Assembly: GCA_964057225.1 (NCBI GenBank)
Contig: OZ059900.1
Coordinates: 444,501-508,500, forward strand
DNA length: 64,000 nucleotides
Direction: 5' to 3'
Origin: Auanema rhodensis
Lineage: Eukaryota > Nematoda > Chromadorea > Rhabditida > Rhabditidae
The notes under the pieces: generated by a model
What the model saw: only the letters and a program-made list of their open reading frames with translations
What the model was told of the DNA's origin: nothing
Databases searched by the model: none
Program-made: the position numbers and the translations under genes
Shown here: in pieces, positions 11,601 through 26,394 of the stretch
How the letters are laid out: each line of letters begins with the position of its first letter
Numbering within the stretch: position 1 is the stretch's first letter

Positions 11601-13894
11601 AACGCTAGTGATGTTTTAATACTGAATTTCGCTCAAATAGCATTACTACACTAAGTATGGTCGTTTTTATGCCTTTAACACCATATACTCACCGATTTTT
11701 GGTACAAAATCTGTAATACTCGTAAATTTTGATCATATTCGTTAAGATTTGAGAATCAAACACACAATACACAAAATCAGTCTATTTTTATGAGCTTGCA
11801 CTGATATATATTCATTTTGATCAAAAAAGGTCGAAAATAGAAAGAATTTTTGAATTTTCCGAGTTTTGAGTCCAATTGGGCTAAATCGCTCATATATATG
11901 ATCAAAAGCATAGTTTTATTGTCTATGACAACAAAAGTCATTAATTAAACACTAATGATGTTTAAATCACTAAATTTCGCTCAAATAGCATTACTACACT
12001 AAGTATGGTCGTTTTTATGCCTTTAACACCATACACTCACCGATTTTTGGTACAAAATCTGTAATACTCGTAAATTTTGATCATATTCGTTAAGATTTGA
12101 GAATCAAACACACAATACCCAAAATCAGTCTATTTTTATGAGCTTGCACTGATATATATTCATTTTGATCAAAAAAGGTCGAAAATAGAAAGAATTTTTG
12201 AAATTTCCGAGTTTTGAGTCCAATTTGGCTAAATCGCTCATATATATGATCAAAAGCATAGTTTCATTGTCTATAACAACAAAAGTCATCAATTAAACGC
12301 TAGTGATGTTTTAATACTGAATTTCGCTCAAATAGCATTACTACACTAAGTATGGTCGTTTTTATGCCTTTAACACTATATACTCACCGATTTTTGGTAC
12401 AAAATCTGTAATACTTGTAAATTTTGTTCATATTTGTTAAGATTTGAGAATCAAACATACAATACACGAAATCAGTCTATTTTTATGAGCTTGCACTGAT
12501 ATATATTCATTTTGATCAAAAAAGGTCGAAAATAGAAAGAATTTTTGAAATTTCCGAGTTTTGAGTCTAATTTGGCTAAATCGCTCATATATATGATCAG
12601 AAGCATAGTTTTATTGTCTATGACAACAAAAGTCATCAATTAAACGCTAGTGATGTTCAAATACTGATTTTCGCTCGAATAGCATTACTACACTAAGTAT
12701 GGTCGTTTTTATGCCTTTAACACCATATACTCACCGATTTTTGGTACAAAATCTGTAATACTCGTAAATTTTGATCATATTCGTTAAGATTTGAGAATCA
12801 AACACACAATACACAAAATCAGTCTATTTTTATGAGCTTGCACTGATATATATTCATTTTGATCAAAAAAGGTCGAAAATAGAAAGAATTTTTGAAATTT
12901 CCGAGTTTTGAGTCCAATTTGGCTAAATCGCTCATATATATGATCAAAAGCATAGTTTTATTGTCTATAACAACAAAAGTCATCAATTAAACGCTAGTGA
13001 TGTTTAAATACTGAATTTCGCTCAAATAGCATTACTACACTAAGTATGGTCGTTTTTATGCCTTTAACACCATATACTCACCGATTTTTGGTACAAAATC
13101 TGTAATACTCGTAAATTTTGATCATATTCGTTAAGATTTGAGAATCAAACACACAATACACAAAATCAGTCTATTTTTATGAGCTTGCACTGATATATAT
13201 TCATTTTGATCAAAAAAGGTCGAAAATAGAAAGAATTTTTGAATTTTCCGAGTTTTGAGTCCAATTGGGCTAAATCGCTCATTTATATGATCAAAAGCAT
13301 AGTTTTATTGTCTATGACAACAAAAGTCATTAATTAAACACTAATGATGTTTAAATCACTAAATTTCGCTCAAATAGCATTACTACACTAAGTATGGTCG
13401 TTTTTATGCCTTTAACACCATATACTCACCGATTTTTGGTACAAAATCTGTAATACTCGTAAATTTTGATCATATTCGTTAAGATTTGAGAATCAAACAC
13501 ACAATACACAAAATCAGTCTATTTTTATGAGCTTGCACTGATATATATTCATTTTGATCAAAAAAGGTCGAAAATAGAAAGAATTTTTGAAATTTCCGAG
13601 TTTTGAGTCCAATTTGGCTGAATCGCTCATATATATGATCAAAAGCATAGTTTTATCGTCTATAACAACAAAAGTCATCAATTAAACGCTAGTGATGTTT
13701 TAATACTGAATTTCGCTCAAATAGCATTACTACACTAAGTATGGTCGTTTTTATGCCTTTAACACCATATACTCACCGATTTTTGGTACAAAATCTGTAA
13801 TACTCGTAAATTTTGATCATATTCGTTAAGATTTGAAAATCAAACACACAATAAACAAAATCAGTCTATTTTTATGAGTTTGCACTGATATATA
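8687..13894. repeat. 5-monomer HOR (1736 bp), three copies
   Basis: Copies are 8687-10422, 10423-12158 and 12159-13894. The order is: a monomer with TTTCATTG; one with GTCTAATTTGG and GATCAGAAGC; a type-a monomer; one with GGCTGAATC and GTTTTAATAC; and a type-b monomer ending in CAATACCC. CAATACCC occurs at 8641, 10377 and 12113, exactly 1736 bp apart. CCATACACTC is shared by the first two copies (about 10291 and 12027). In the third copy the last two monomers are swapped: type b at 13200, GGCTGAATC type at 13548. That copy also has several private changes. Confidence 0.85.
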
Positions 13895-16800
13895 TTCATT
13901 TTGATCAAAAAAGGTCGAAAATAGAAAGAATTTTTGAATTTTCCGAGTTTTGAGTCCAATTGGGCTAAATCGCTCATATATATGATCAAAAGCATAGTTT
14001 TATTGTCTATGACAACAAAAGTCATTAATTAAACACTAATGATGTTTAAATCACTAAATTTCGCTCAAATAGCATTACTACACTAAGTATGGTCGTTTTT
14101 ATGCCTTTAACACCATATACTCACCGATTTTTGGTACAAAATCTGTAATACTCGTAAATTTTGATCATATTCGTTAAGATTGGAGAATCAAACACACAAT
14201 ACACAAAATCAGTCTCTTTTTATGAGCTTGCACTGATATATATTCATTTTGATCAAAAAAGGTCGAAAATAGAAAGAATTTTTGAAATTTCCGAGTTTTG
14301 AGTCCAATTTGGCTAAATCGCTCATATATATGATCAAAAGCATAGTTTTATTGTCTATGATAACAAAAGTCTTCAAATATACACTAATAATGATTAAATC
14401 ACTGAATTTCAGTCAAATAGCATTACTACACTAAGTATGGTCGTTTTTATGCCTTTAACACCATATACTCACCGATTTTTGGTACAAAATCTGTAATACT
14501 TGTAAATTTTGATCATATTTGTTAAGATTTGAGAATCAAACACACAATACACAAAATCAGTCTATTTTTATGAGTTTGCACTGATATATATTCATTTTGA
14601 TCAAAAAAGGTCGAAAATAGAAAGAATTTTTGAAATTTCCGAGTTTTGAGTCTAATTTGGCTAAATCGCTCATATATATGATCAAAAGCATAGTTTTATT
14701 GTCTATGACAACAAAAGTCATTAATTAAACACCAATGATGTTTAAATCACTAAATTTCGCTCAAATAGCATTACTACACTAAGTATGGTCGTTTTTATGC
14801 CTTTAACACCATATACTCACCGATTTTTGGTACAAAATCTGTAATACTCGTAAATTTTGATCATATTCGTTAAGATTTGAGAATCAAACACACAATACAC
14901 AAAATCAGTCTATTTTTATGATCTTGCACTGATATATATTCATTTTGATCAAAAAAGGTCGAAAATAGAAAGAATTTTTGAAATTTCCGAGTTTTGAGTC
15001 CAATTTGGCTGAATTGCTCATATATATGATCAAAAGCATAGTTTTATTGTCTATAACAACAAAAGTCATCAATTAAACGCTAGTGATGTTTTAATACTGA
15101 ATTTCGCTCAAATAGCATTACTACACTAAGTATGGTCGTTTTTATGCCTTTAACACCATATACTCACCGATTTTTGGTACAAAATCTGTAATACTCGTAA
15201 ATTTTGATCATATTCGTTAAAATTTGAAAATCAAACACACAATAAACAAAATCAGTCTATTTTTATGAGTTTGCACTGATATATATTCATTTTGATCAAA
15301 AAAGGTCGAAAATAGAAAGATTTTTTGAATTTTCCGAGTTTTGAGTCCAATTTGGCTAAATCGCTCATATATATGATCAAAAGCATAGTTTTATTGTCTA
15401 TGACAACAAAAGTCATTAATTAAACACTAATGATGTTTAAATCACTAAATTTCGCTCAAATAGCATTACTACACTAAGTATGGTCGTTTTTATGCCTTTA
15501 ACACCATATACTCACCGATTTTTGGTACAAAATCTGTAATACTCGTAAATTTTGATCATATTCGTTAAAATTTGAAAATCAAACACACAATAAACAAAAT
15601 CAGTCTATTTTTATGAGTTTGCACTGATATATATTCATTTTGATCAAAAAAGGTCGAAAATAGAAAGATTTTTTGAATTTTCCGAGTTTTGAGTCCAATT
15701 TGGCTAAATCGCTCATATATATGATCAAAAGCATAGTTTTATTGTCTATGACAACAAAAGTCATTAATTAAACACTAATGATGTTTAAATCACTAAATTT
15801 CGCTCAAATAGCATTACTACACTAAGTATGGTCGTTTTTATGCCTTTAACACCATATACTCACCGATTTTTGGTACAAAATCTGTAATACTTGTAAATTT
15901 TGATCATATTTGTTAAGATTTGAGAATCAAACACACAATACACAAAATCAGTCTATTTTTATGAGTTTGCACTGATATATATTCATTTTGATCAAAAAAG
16001 GTCGAAAATAGAAAGAATTTTGGAAATGTCCGAGTTTTGAGTCCAATTTGGCTAAATCGCTCATATATATGATCAAAAGCATAGTTTTATTGTCTATAAC
16101 AACAAAAGTCATCAATTAAACGCTAGTGATGTTTAAATACTGAATTTCGCTCAAATAGCATAACTACACTAAGTATGGTCGTTTTTATGCCTTTAACACC
16201 ATATACTCACCGATTTTTGGTACAAAATCTGTAATACTCGTAAATTTTGATCATATTCGTTAAGATTTGAGAATCAAACATACAATACACGAAATCAGTC
16301 TATTTTTATGAGCTTGCACTGATATATATTCATTTTGATCAAAAAAGGTCGAAAATAGAAAGAATTTTTGAAATTTCCGAGTTTTGAGTCTAATTTGGCT
16401 AAATCGCTCATATATATGATCAGAAGCATAGTTTTGTTGTCTATGACAACAAAAGTCATCAATTAAACGCTAGTGATGTTTAAATACTGATTTTCGCTCA
16501 AATAGCATTACTACACTAAGTATGGTCGTTTTTATGCCTTTAACACCATATACTCACCGATTTTTGGTACAAAATCTGTAATACTCGTAAATTTTGATCA
16601 TACTCGTTAAGATTTGAGAATCAAACACACAATACACAAAATCAGTCTATTTTTATGAGCTTGCACTGATATATATTCATTTTGATCAAAAAAGGTCGAA
16701 AATAGAAAGAATTTTTGAAATTTCCGAGTTTTGAGTCCAATTTGGCTGAATTGCTCATATATATGATCAAAAGCATAGTTTTATTGTCTATAACAACAAA

Positions 16801-17369
16801 AGTCATCAATTAAACGCTAGTGATGTTTTAATACTGAATTTCGCTCAAATAGCATTACTACACTAAGTATGGTCGTTTTTATGCCTTTAACACCATATAC
16901 TCACCGATTTTTGGTACAAAATCTGTAATACTCGTAAATTTTGATCATATTCGTTAAGATTTGAAAATCAAACACACAATAAACAAAATCAGTCTATTTT
17001 TATGAGTTTGCACTGATATATATTCATTTTGATCAAAAAAGGTCGAAAATAGAAAGATTTTTTGAATTTTCCGAGTTTTGAGCCCAATTGGGCTAAATCG
17101 CTCATATATATGATCAAAAGCATAGTTTTATTGTCTATAACAACAAAAGTCATCAATTAAACGCTAGTGATGTTTAAATACTGAATTTCGCTCAAATAGC
17201 ATTACTACACTAAGTATGGTCGTTTTTATGCCTTTAACACCATATACTCACCGATTTTTGGTACAAAATCTGTAATACTCGTAAATTTTGATCATATTCG
17301 TTAAGATTCGAGAATCAAACATACAATACACGAAATCAGTCTATTTTTATGAGCTTGCACTGATATATA
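13895..17369. repeat. Satellite block B4: 10 mixed monomers, including a type-c monomer
   Basis: Starts are 13895, 14243, 14591, 14939, 15286, 15634, 15982, 16329, 16676 and 17023. The monomer at 14243 is type c, with TGATAACAAAAGTC and CTTCAAATATACAC (14371-14384), a form otherwise seen only in the S blocks. The monomers at 15286 and 15634 are near-identical type-b neighbours, and the unusual GTTAAAATTTG occurs at 15216 and 15564, 348 bp apart. No clear HOR period is visible here. Confidence 0.8.
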
Positions 17370-20300
17370 TTCATTTTGATCAAAAAAGGTCGAAAATAGA
17401 AAGAATTTTTGAAATTTCCGAGTTTTGAGTCTAATTTGGCTAAATCGCTCATATATATGATCAGAAGCAAAGTTTTATTGTCTATGATAACAAAAGTCAT
17501 CAATTAAACGCTAGTGATGTTTAAATACTGAATTTCGCTCAAATAGCATTACTACACTAAGTATGGTCGTTTTTATGCCTATAACACCATATACTCACCG
17601 ATTTTTGGTACAAAATCTGTAATACTCGTAAATTTTGATCATATTCGTTAAGATTTGAGAATCAAACATACAATACACGGAATCAGTCTATTTTTATGAG
17701 CTTGCACTGATATATATTCATTTTGATCAAAAAAGGTCGAAAATAGAAAGAATTTTGGAAATGTCCGAGTTTTGAGTCCAATTTGGCTAAATCGCTCATA
17801 TATATAATCAAAAGCATAGTTTTATTGTCTATAACAACAAAAGTCATCAATTAAACGCTAGTGATGTTTAAATACTGAATTTCGCTCAAATAGCATTACT
17901 ACACTAAGTATGGTCGTTTTTATGCCTTTAACATTATATACTCACCGATTTTTGGTACAAAATCTGTAATACTCGTAAATTTTGATCATATTCGTTAAGA
18001 TTCGAGAATCAAACATACAATACACGAAATCAGTCTATTTTTATGAGCTTGCACTGATATATATTCATTTTGATCAAAAAAGGTCGAAAATAGAAAGAAT
18101 TTTTGAAATTTCCGAGTTTTGAGTCTAATTTGGCTAAATCGCTCATATATATGATCAGAAGCAAAGTTTTATTGTCTATGATAACAAAAGTCATCAATTA
18201 AACGCTAGTGATGTTTGAATACTGAATTTCGCTCAAATAGCATTACTACACTAAGTATGGTCGTTTTTATGCCTTTAACACCATATACTCACCGATTTTT
18301 GGTACAAAATCTGTAATACTCGTAAATTTTGATCATATTCGTTAAGATTCGAGAATCAAACATACAATACACGAAATCAGTCTATTTTTATGAGCTTGCA
18401 CTGATATATATTCATTTTGATCAAAAAAGGTCGAAAATAGAAAGAATTTTTGAAATTTCCGAGTTTTGAGTCTAATTTGGCTAAATCGCTCATATATATG
18501 ATCAGAAGCAAAGTTTTATTGTCTATGATAACAAAAGTCATCAATTAAACGCTAGTGATGTTTAAATACTGAATTTCGCTCAAATAGCATTACTACACTA
18601 AGTATGGTCGTTTTTATGCCTATAACACCATATACTCACCGATTTTTGGTACAAAATCTGTAATACTTGTAAATTTTGATCATATTCGTTAAGATTTGAG
18701 AATCAAACATACAATACACGGAATCAGTCTATTTTTATGAGCTTGCACTGATATATATTCATTTTGATCAAAAAAGATCGAAAATAGAAAGAATTTTGGA
18801 AATGTCCGAGTTTTGAGTCTAATTTGGCTAAATCGCTCATATATATGATCAGAAGCATAGTTTTATTGTCTATGACAACAAAAGTCATCAATTAAACGCT
18901 AGTGATGTTCAAATACTGATTTTCGCTCGAATAGCATTACTACACTAAGTATGGTCGTTTTTATGCCTTTAACACCATATACTCACCGATTTTTGGTACA
19001 AAATCTGTAATACTCGTAAATTTTGATCATATTCGTTAAGATTTGAGAATCAAACACACAATACACAAAATCAGTCTATTTTTATGAGCTTGCACTGATA
19101 TATATTCATTTTGATCAAAAAAGGTCGAAAATAGAAAGAATTTTTGAAATTTCCGAGTTTTGAGTCCAATTTGGCTAAATCGCTCATATATATGATCAAA
19201 AGCATAGTTTTATCGTCTATAACAACAAAAGTCATCAATTAAACGCTAGTGATGTTTTAATACTGAATTTCGCTCAAATAGCATTACTACACTAAGTATG
19301 GTCGTTTTTATGCCTTTAACACCATATACTCACCGATTTTTGGTACAAAATCTGTAATACTCGTAAATTTTGATCATATTCGTTAAGATTTGAAAATCAA
19401 ACACACAATAAACAAAATCAGTCTATTTTTATGAGTTTGCACTGATATATATTCATTTTGATCAAAAAAGGTCGAAAATAGAAAGAATTTTTGAATTTTC
19501 CGAGTTTTGAGTCCAATTGGGCTAAATCGCTCATATATATGATCAAAAGCATAGTTTTATCGTCTATAACAACAAAAGTCATCAATTAAACGCTAGTGAT
19601 GTTTTAATACTGAATTTCGCTCAAATAGCATTACTACACTAAGTATGGTCGTTTTTATGCCTTTAACACCATATACTCACCGATTTTTGGTACAAAATCT
19701 GTAATACTCGTAAATTTTGATCATATTCGTTAAGATTTGAAAATCAAACACACAATAAACAAAATCAGTCTATTTTTATGAGTTTGCACTGATATATATT
19801 CATTTTGATCAAAAAAGGTCGAAAATAGAAAGAATTTTTGAATTTTCCGAGTTTTGAGTCCAATTGGGCTAAATCGCTCATATATATGATCAAAAGCATA
19901 GTTTTATTGTCTATGACAACAAAAGTCATTAATTAAACACTAATGATGTTTAAATCACTAAATTTCGCTCAAATAGCATTACTACACTAAGTATGGTCGT
20001 TTTTATGCCTTTAACACCATATACTCACCGATTTTTGGTACAAAATCTGTAATACTCGTAAATTTTGATCATATTCGTTAAGATTTGAGAATCAAACACA
20101 CAATACACAAAATCAGTCTATTTTTATGAGCTTGCACTGATATATATTCATTTTGATCAAAAAAGGTCGAAAATAGAAAGAATTTTTGAAATTTCCGAGT
20201 TTTGAGTCCAATTTGGCTAAATCGCTCATATATATGATCAAAAGCATAGTTTTATTGTCTATAACAACAAAAGTCATCAATTAAACGCTAGTGATGTTTT

Positions 20301-23269
20301 AATACTGAATTTCGCTCAAATAGCATTACTACACTAAGTATGGTCGTTTTTATGCCTTTAACACCATATACTCACCGATTTTTGGTACAAAATCTGTAAT
20401 ACTTGTAAATTTTGATCATATTTGTTAAGATTTGAGAATCAAACACACAATACACAAAATCAGTCTATTTTTATGAGTTTGCACTGATATATATTCATTT
20501 TGATCAAAAAAGGTCGAAAATAGAAAGAATTTTGGAAATGTCCGAGTTTTGAGTCCAATTTGGCTAAATCGCTCATATATATGATCAAAAGCATAGTTTT
20601 ATTGTCTATAACAACAAAAGTCATCAATTAAACGCTAGTGATGTTTAAATACTGAATTTCGCTCAAATAGCATAACTACAATAAGTATGGTCGTTTTTAT
20701 GCCTTTAACACCATATACTCACCGATTTTTGGTACAAAATCTGTAATACTCGTAAATTTTGATCATATTTGTTAAGATTTGAGAATCAAACATACAATAC
20801 ACGAAATCAGTCTATTTTTATGAGCTTGCACTGATATATATTCATTTTGATCAAAAAAGGTCGAAAATAGAAAGAATTTTTGAAATTTCCGAGTTTTGAG
20901 TCTAATTTGGCTAAATCGCTCATATATATGATCAGAAGCATAGTTTTGTTGTCTATGACAACAAAAGTCATCAATTAAACGCTAGTGATGTTTAAATACT
21001 GATTTTCGCTCAAATAGCATTACTACACTAAGTATGGTCGTTTTTATGCCTTTAACACCATATACTCACCGATTTTTGGTACAAAATCTGTAATACTCGT
21101 AAATTTTGATCATATTCGTTAAGATTTGAGAATCAAACACACAATACACAGAATCAGTCTATTTTTATGAGCTTGCACTGATATATATTCATTTTGATCA
21201 AAAAAGGTCGAAAATAGAAAGAATTTTTGAAATTTCCGAGTTTTGAGTCTAATTTGGCTAAATCGCTCATATATATGATCAGAAGCAAAGTTTTATTGTC
21301 TATGATAACAAAAGTCATCAATTAAACGCTAGTGATGTTTGAATACTGAATTTCGCTCAAATAGCATTACTACACTAAGTATGGTCGTTTTTATGCCTTT
21401 AACACCATATACTCACCGATTTTTGGTACAAAATCTGTAATACTCGTAAATTCTGATCATATTCGTTAAGATTCGAGAATCAAACATACAATACACGAAA
21501 TCAGTCTATTTTTATGAGCTTGCACTGATATATATTCATTTTGATCAAAAAAGGTCGAAAATAGAAAGAATTTTTGAAATTTCCGAGTTTTGAGTCTAAT
21601 TTGGCTAAATCGCTCATATATATGATCAGAAGCAAAGTTTTATTGTCTATGATAACAAAAGTCATCAATTAAACGCTAGTGATGTTTAAATACTGAATTT
21701 CGCTCAAATAGCATTACTACACTAAGTATGGTCGTTTTTATGCCTATAACACCATATACTCACCGATTTTTGGTACAAAATCTGTAATACTCGTAAATTT
21801 TGATCATATTCGTTAAGATTTGAGAATCAAACATACAATACACGGAATCAGTCTATTTTTATGAGCTTGCACTGATATATATTCATTTTGATCAAAAAAG
21901 GTCGAAAATAGAAAGAATTTTTGAAATTTCCGAGTTTTGAGTCTAATTTGGCTAAATCGCTCATATATATGATCAGAAGCAAAGTTTTATTGTCTATGAT
22001 AACAAAAGTCATCAATTAAACGCTAGTGATGTTTAAATACTGAATTTCGCTCAAATAGCATTACTACACTAAGTATGGTCGTTTTTATGCCTATAACACC
22101 ATATACTCACCGATTTTTGGTACAAAATCTGTAATACTCGTAAATTTTGATCATATTCGTTAAGATTTGAGAATCAAACATACAATACACGGAATCAGTC
22201 TATTTTTATGAGCTTGCACTGATATATATTCATTTTGATCAAAAAAGGTCGAAAATAGAAAGAATTTTGGAAATGTCCGAGTTTTGAGTCCAATTTGGCT
22301 AAATCGCTCATATATATGATCAAAAGCATAGTTTTATTGTCTATAACAACAAAAGTCATCAATTAAACGCTAGTGATGTTTAAATACTGAATTTCGCTCA
22401 AATAGCATTACTACACTAAGTATGGTCGTTTTTATGCCTTTAACACCATATACTCACCGATTTTTGGTACAAAATCTGTAATACTCGTAAATTTTGATCA
22501 GATTCGTTAAGATTTGAGAATCAAACACACAATACACAAAATCAGTCTATTTTTATGAGCTTGCACTGATATATATTCATTTTGATCAAAAAAGGTCGAA
22601 AATAGAAAGAATTTTTGAAATTTCCGAGTTTTGAGTCCAATTTGGCTAAATCGCTCATATATATGATCAAAAGCATAGTTTTATTGTCTATAACAACAAA
22701 AGTCATCAATTAAACGCTAGTGATGTTGTAATACTGAATTTCGCTCAAATAGCATTACTACACTAAGTATGGTCGTTTTTATGCCTTTAACACCATATAC
22801 TCACCGATTTTTGGTACAAAATCTGTAATACTTGTAAATTTTGATCATATTTGTTAAGATTTGAGAATCAAACACACAATACACAAAATCAGTCTATTTT
22901 TATGAGTTTGCACTGATATATATTCATTTTGATCAAAAAAGGTCGAAAATAGAAAGAATTTTGGAAATGTCCGAGTTTTGAGTCCAATTTGGCTAAATCG
23001 CTCATATATATGATCAAAAGCATAGTTTTATTGTCTATAACAACAAAAGTCATCAATTAAACGCTAGTGATGTTTTAATACTGAATTTCGCTCAAATAGC
23101 ATAACTACACTAAGTATGGTCGTTTTTATGCCTTTAACACCATATACTCACCGATTTTTGGTACAAAATCTGTAATACTCGTAAATTTTGATCATATTCG
23201 TTAAGATTTGAGAATCAAACACACAATACACAAAATCAGTCTATTTTTATGAGCTTGCACTGATATATA
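17370..23269. repeat. Satellite block B5: 17 monomers with local amplification of the GCAAAG haplotype
   Basis: Monomers with GATCAGAAGCAAAG and TGATAAC occur at 17370, 18064, 18411, 21188, 21535 and 21882. The pair at 18064-18757 corresponds to 21188-21881 at +3124 bp (nine monomers): the first member reads GTTTGAATAC and the second GCCTATAAC. The monomer at 21882 is a tandem copy of the one at 21535. Between these clusters are ordinary types. Private changes include GATCAGATTCG (about 22497) and GTTGTAATAC (about 22725). Confidence 0.8.
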
Positions 23270-26200
23270 TTCATTTTGATCAAAAAAGGTCGAAAATAGA
23301 AAGAATTTTTGAATTTTCCGAGTTTTGAGTCCAATTGGGCTAAATCGCTCATATATATGATCAAAAGCATAGTTTTATTGTCTATGACAACAAAAGTCAT
23401 CAATTAAACGCTAGTGATGTTTAAATACTGATTTTCGCTCAAATAGCATTACTACACTAAGTATGGTCGTTTTTATGCCTTTAACACCATATACTCACCG
23501 ATTTTTGGTACAAAATCTGTAATACTCGTAAATTTTGATCATATTCGTTAAGATTTGAGAATCAAACACACAATACACAAAATCAGTCTATTTTTATGAG
23601 CTTGCACTGATATATATTCATTTTGATCAAAAAAGGTCGAAAATAGAAAGAATTTTTGAAATTTCCGAGTTTTGAGTCCAATTTGGCTAAATCGCTCATA
23701 TATATGATCAAAAGCATAGTTTTATTGTCTATAACAACAAAAGTCATCAATTAAACGCTAGTGATGTTTAAATACTGAATTTCGCTCAAATAGCATTACT
23801 ACACTAAGTATGGTCGTTTTTATGCCTTTAACACCATATACTCACCGATTTTTGGTACAAAATCTGTAATACTCGTAAATTTTGATCATATTCGTTAAGA
23901 TTTGAGAATCAAACACACAATACACGAAATCAGTCTATTTTTATGAGCTTGCACTGATATATATTCATTTTGATCAAAAAAGGTCGAAAATAGAAAGAAT
24001 TTTTGAATTTTCCTAGTTTTGAGTCCAATTGGGCTAAATCGCTCATATATATGATCAAAAGCATAGTTTTATTGTCTATGACAACAAAAGTCATTAATTA
24101 AACACTAATGATGTTTAAATCACTAAATTTCGCTCAAATAGCATTACTACACTAAGTATGGTCGTTTTTATGCCTTTAACACCATATACTCACCGATTTT
24201 TGGTACAAAATCTGTAATACTCGTAAATTTTGATCATATTCGTTAAGATTTGAGAATCAAACACACAATACACAAAATCAGTCTATTTTCATGAGCTTGC
24301 ACTGATATAGATTCATTTTGATCAAAAAAGGTCGAAAATAGAAAGAATTTTTGAAATTTCCGAGTTTTGAGTCCAATTTGGCTGAATCGCTCATATATAT
24401 GATCAAAAGCATAGTTTTATTGTCTATAACAACAAAAGTCATCAATTAAACGCTAGTGATGTTTTAATACTGAATTTCGCTCAAATAGCATTACTACACT
24501 AAGTATGGTCGTTTTTATGCCTTTAACACCATATACTCACCGATTTTCGGTACAAAATCTGTAATACTTGTAAATTTTGATCATATTTGTTAAGATTTGA
24601 GAATCAAACACACAATACACAAAATCAGTCTATTTTTATGAGTTTGCACTGATATATATTCATTTTGATCAAAAAAGGTCGAAAATAGAAAGAATTTTGG
24701 AAATGTCCGAGTTTTGAGTCCAATTTGGCTAAATCGCTCATATATATGATCAAAAGCATAGTTTTATTGTTTATAACAACAAAAGTCATCAATTAAACGC
24801 TAGTGATGTTTAAATACTGAATTTCGCTCAAATAGCATAACTACACTAAGTATGGTCGTTTTTATGCCTTTAACACCATATACTCACCGATTTTTGGTAC
24901 AAAATCTGTAATACTCGTAAATTTTGATCATATTCGTTAAGATTTGAGAATCACTACATACAATACACGAAATCAGTCTATTTTTATGAGCTTGCACTGA
25001 TATATATTCATTTTGATCAAAAAAGGTCGAAAATAGAAAGAATTTTTGAAATTTCCGAGTTTTGAGTCTAATTTGGCTAAATCGCTCATATATATGATCA
25101 GAAGCATAGTTTTGTTGTCTATGACAACAAAAGTCATCAATTAAACGCTAGTGATGTTTAAATACTGATTTTCGCTCAAATAGCATTACTACACTAAGTA
25201 TGGTCGTTTTTATGCCTTTAACACCATATACTCACCGATTTTTGGTACAAAATCTGTAATACTCGTAAATTTTGATCATATTCGTTAAGATTTGAGAATC
25301 AAACACACAATACACAAAATCAGTCTATTTTTATGAGTTTGCACTGATATATATTCATTTTGATCAAAAAAGGTCGAAAATAGAAAGAATTTTTGAAATT
25401 TCCGAGTTTTGAGTCCAATTTGGCTAAATCGCTCATATATATGATCAAAAGCATAGTTTTATTGTCTATAGCAACAAAAGTCATCAATTAAACGCTAGTG
25501 ATGTTTAAATACTGAATTTCGCTCAAATAGCATTACTACACTAAGTATGGTCGTTTTTATGCCTTTAACACCATATACTCACCGATTTTTGGTACAAAAT
25601 CTGTAATACTCGTAAATTTTGATCATATTCGTTAAGATTCGAGAATCAAACATACAATACACGAAATCAGTCTATTTTTATGAGCTTGCACTGATATATA
25701 TTCATTTTGATCAAAAAAGGTCGAAAATAGAAAGAATTTTGGAAATGTCCGAGTTTTGAGTCCAATTTGGCTAAATCGCTCATATATATGATCAAAAGCA
25801 TAGTTTTATTGTCTATAACAACAAAAGTCATCAATTAAACGCTAGTGATGTTTTAATACTGAATTTCGCTCAAATAGCATTACTACACTAAGTATGGTCG
25901 TTTTTATGCCTTTAACACCATATACTCACCGATTTTTGGTACAAAATCTGTAATACTCGTAAATTTTGATCATATTCGTTAAGATTCGAGAATCAAACAT
26001 ACAATACACGAAATCAGTCTATTTTTATGAGCTTGCACTGATATATATTCATTTTGATCAAAAAAGGTCGAAAATAGAAAGAATTTTGGAAATGTCCGAG
26101 TTTTGAGTCCAATTTGGCTAAATCGCTCATATATATGATCAAAAGCATAGTTTTATTGTCTATAACAACAAAAGTCATCAATTAAACGCTAGTGATGTTT

Positions 26201-26394
26201 TAATACTGAATTTCGCTCAAATAGCATTACTACACTAAGTATGGTCGTTTTTATGCCTTTAACACCATATACTCACCGATTTTTGGTACAAAATCTGTAA
26301 TACTCGTAAATTTTGATCATATTCGTTAAGATTTGAGAATCAAACACACAATACACAAAATCAGTCTATTTTTATGAGCTTGCACTGATATATA
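23270..26394. repeat. P block copy plus three monomers
   Basis: Six monomers (23270-25353) follow the P order: GAATTTTCC type with ACTGATTTTCG, type a, TTCCTAG type b, GATATAGATTC start with GGCTGAATC, GGAAATG with TTTATAAC, and GATCAGAAGC. Compared with the copy at 26395, one monomer is missing between the fourth and fifth. CATGAGC lies at 24290 here and 27415 there, 3125 bp or nine monomers apart. The last three monomers (25354-26394) include two near-identical GGAAATG neighbours (25701, 26048). Confidence 0.8.
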
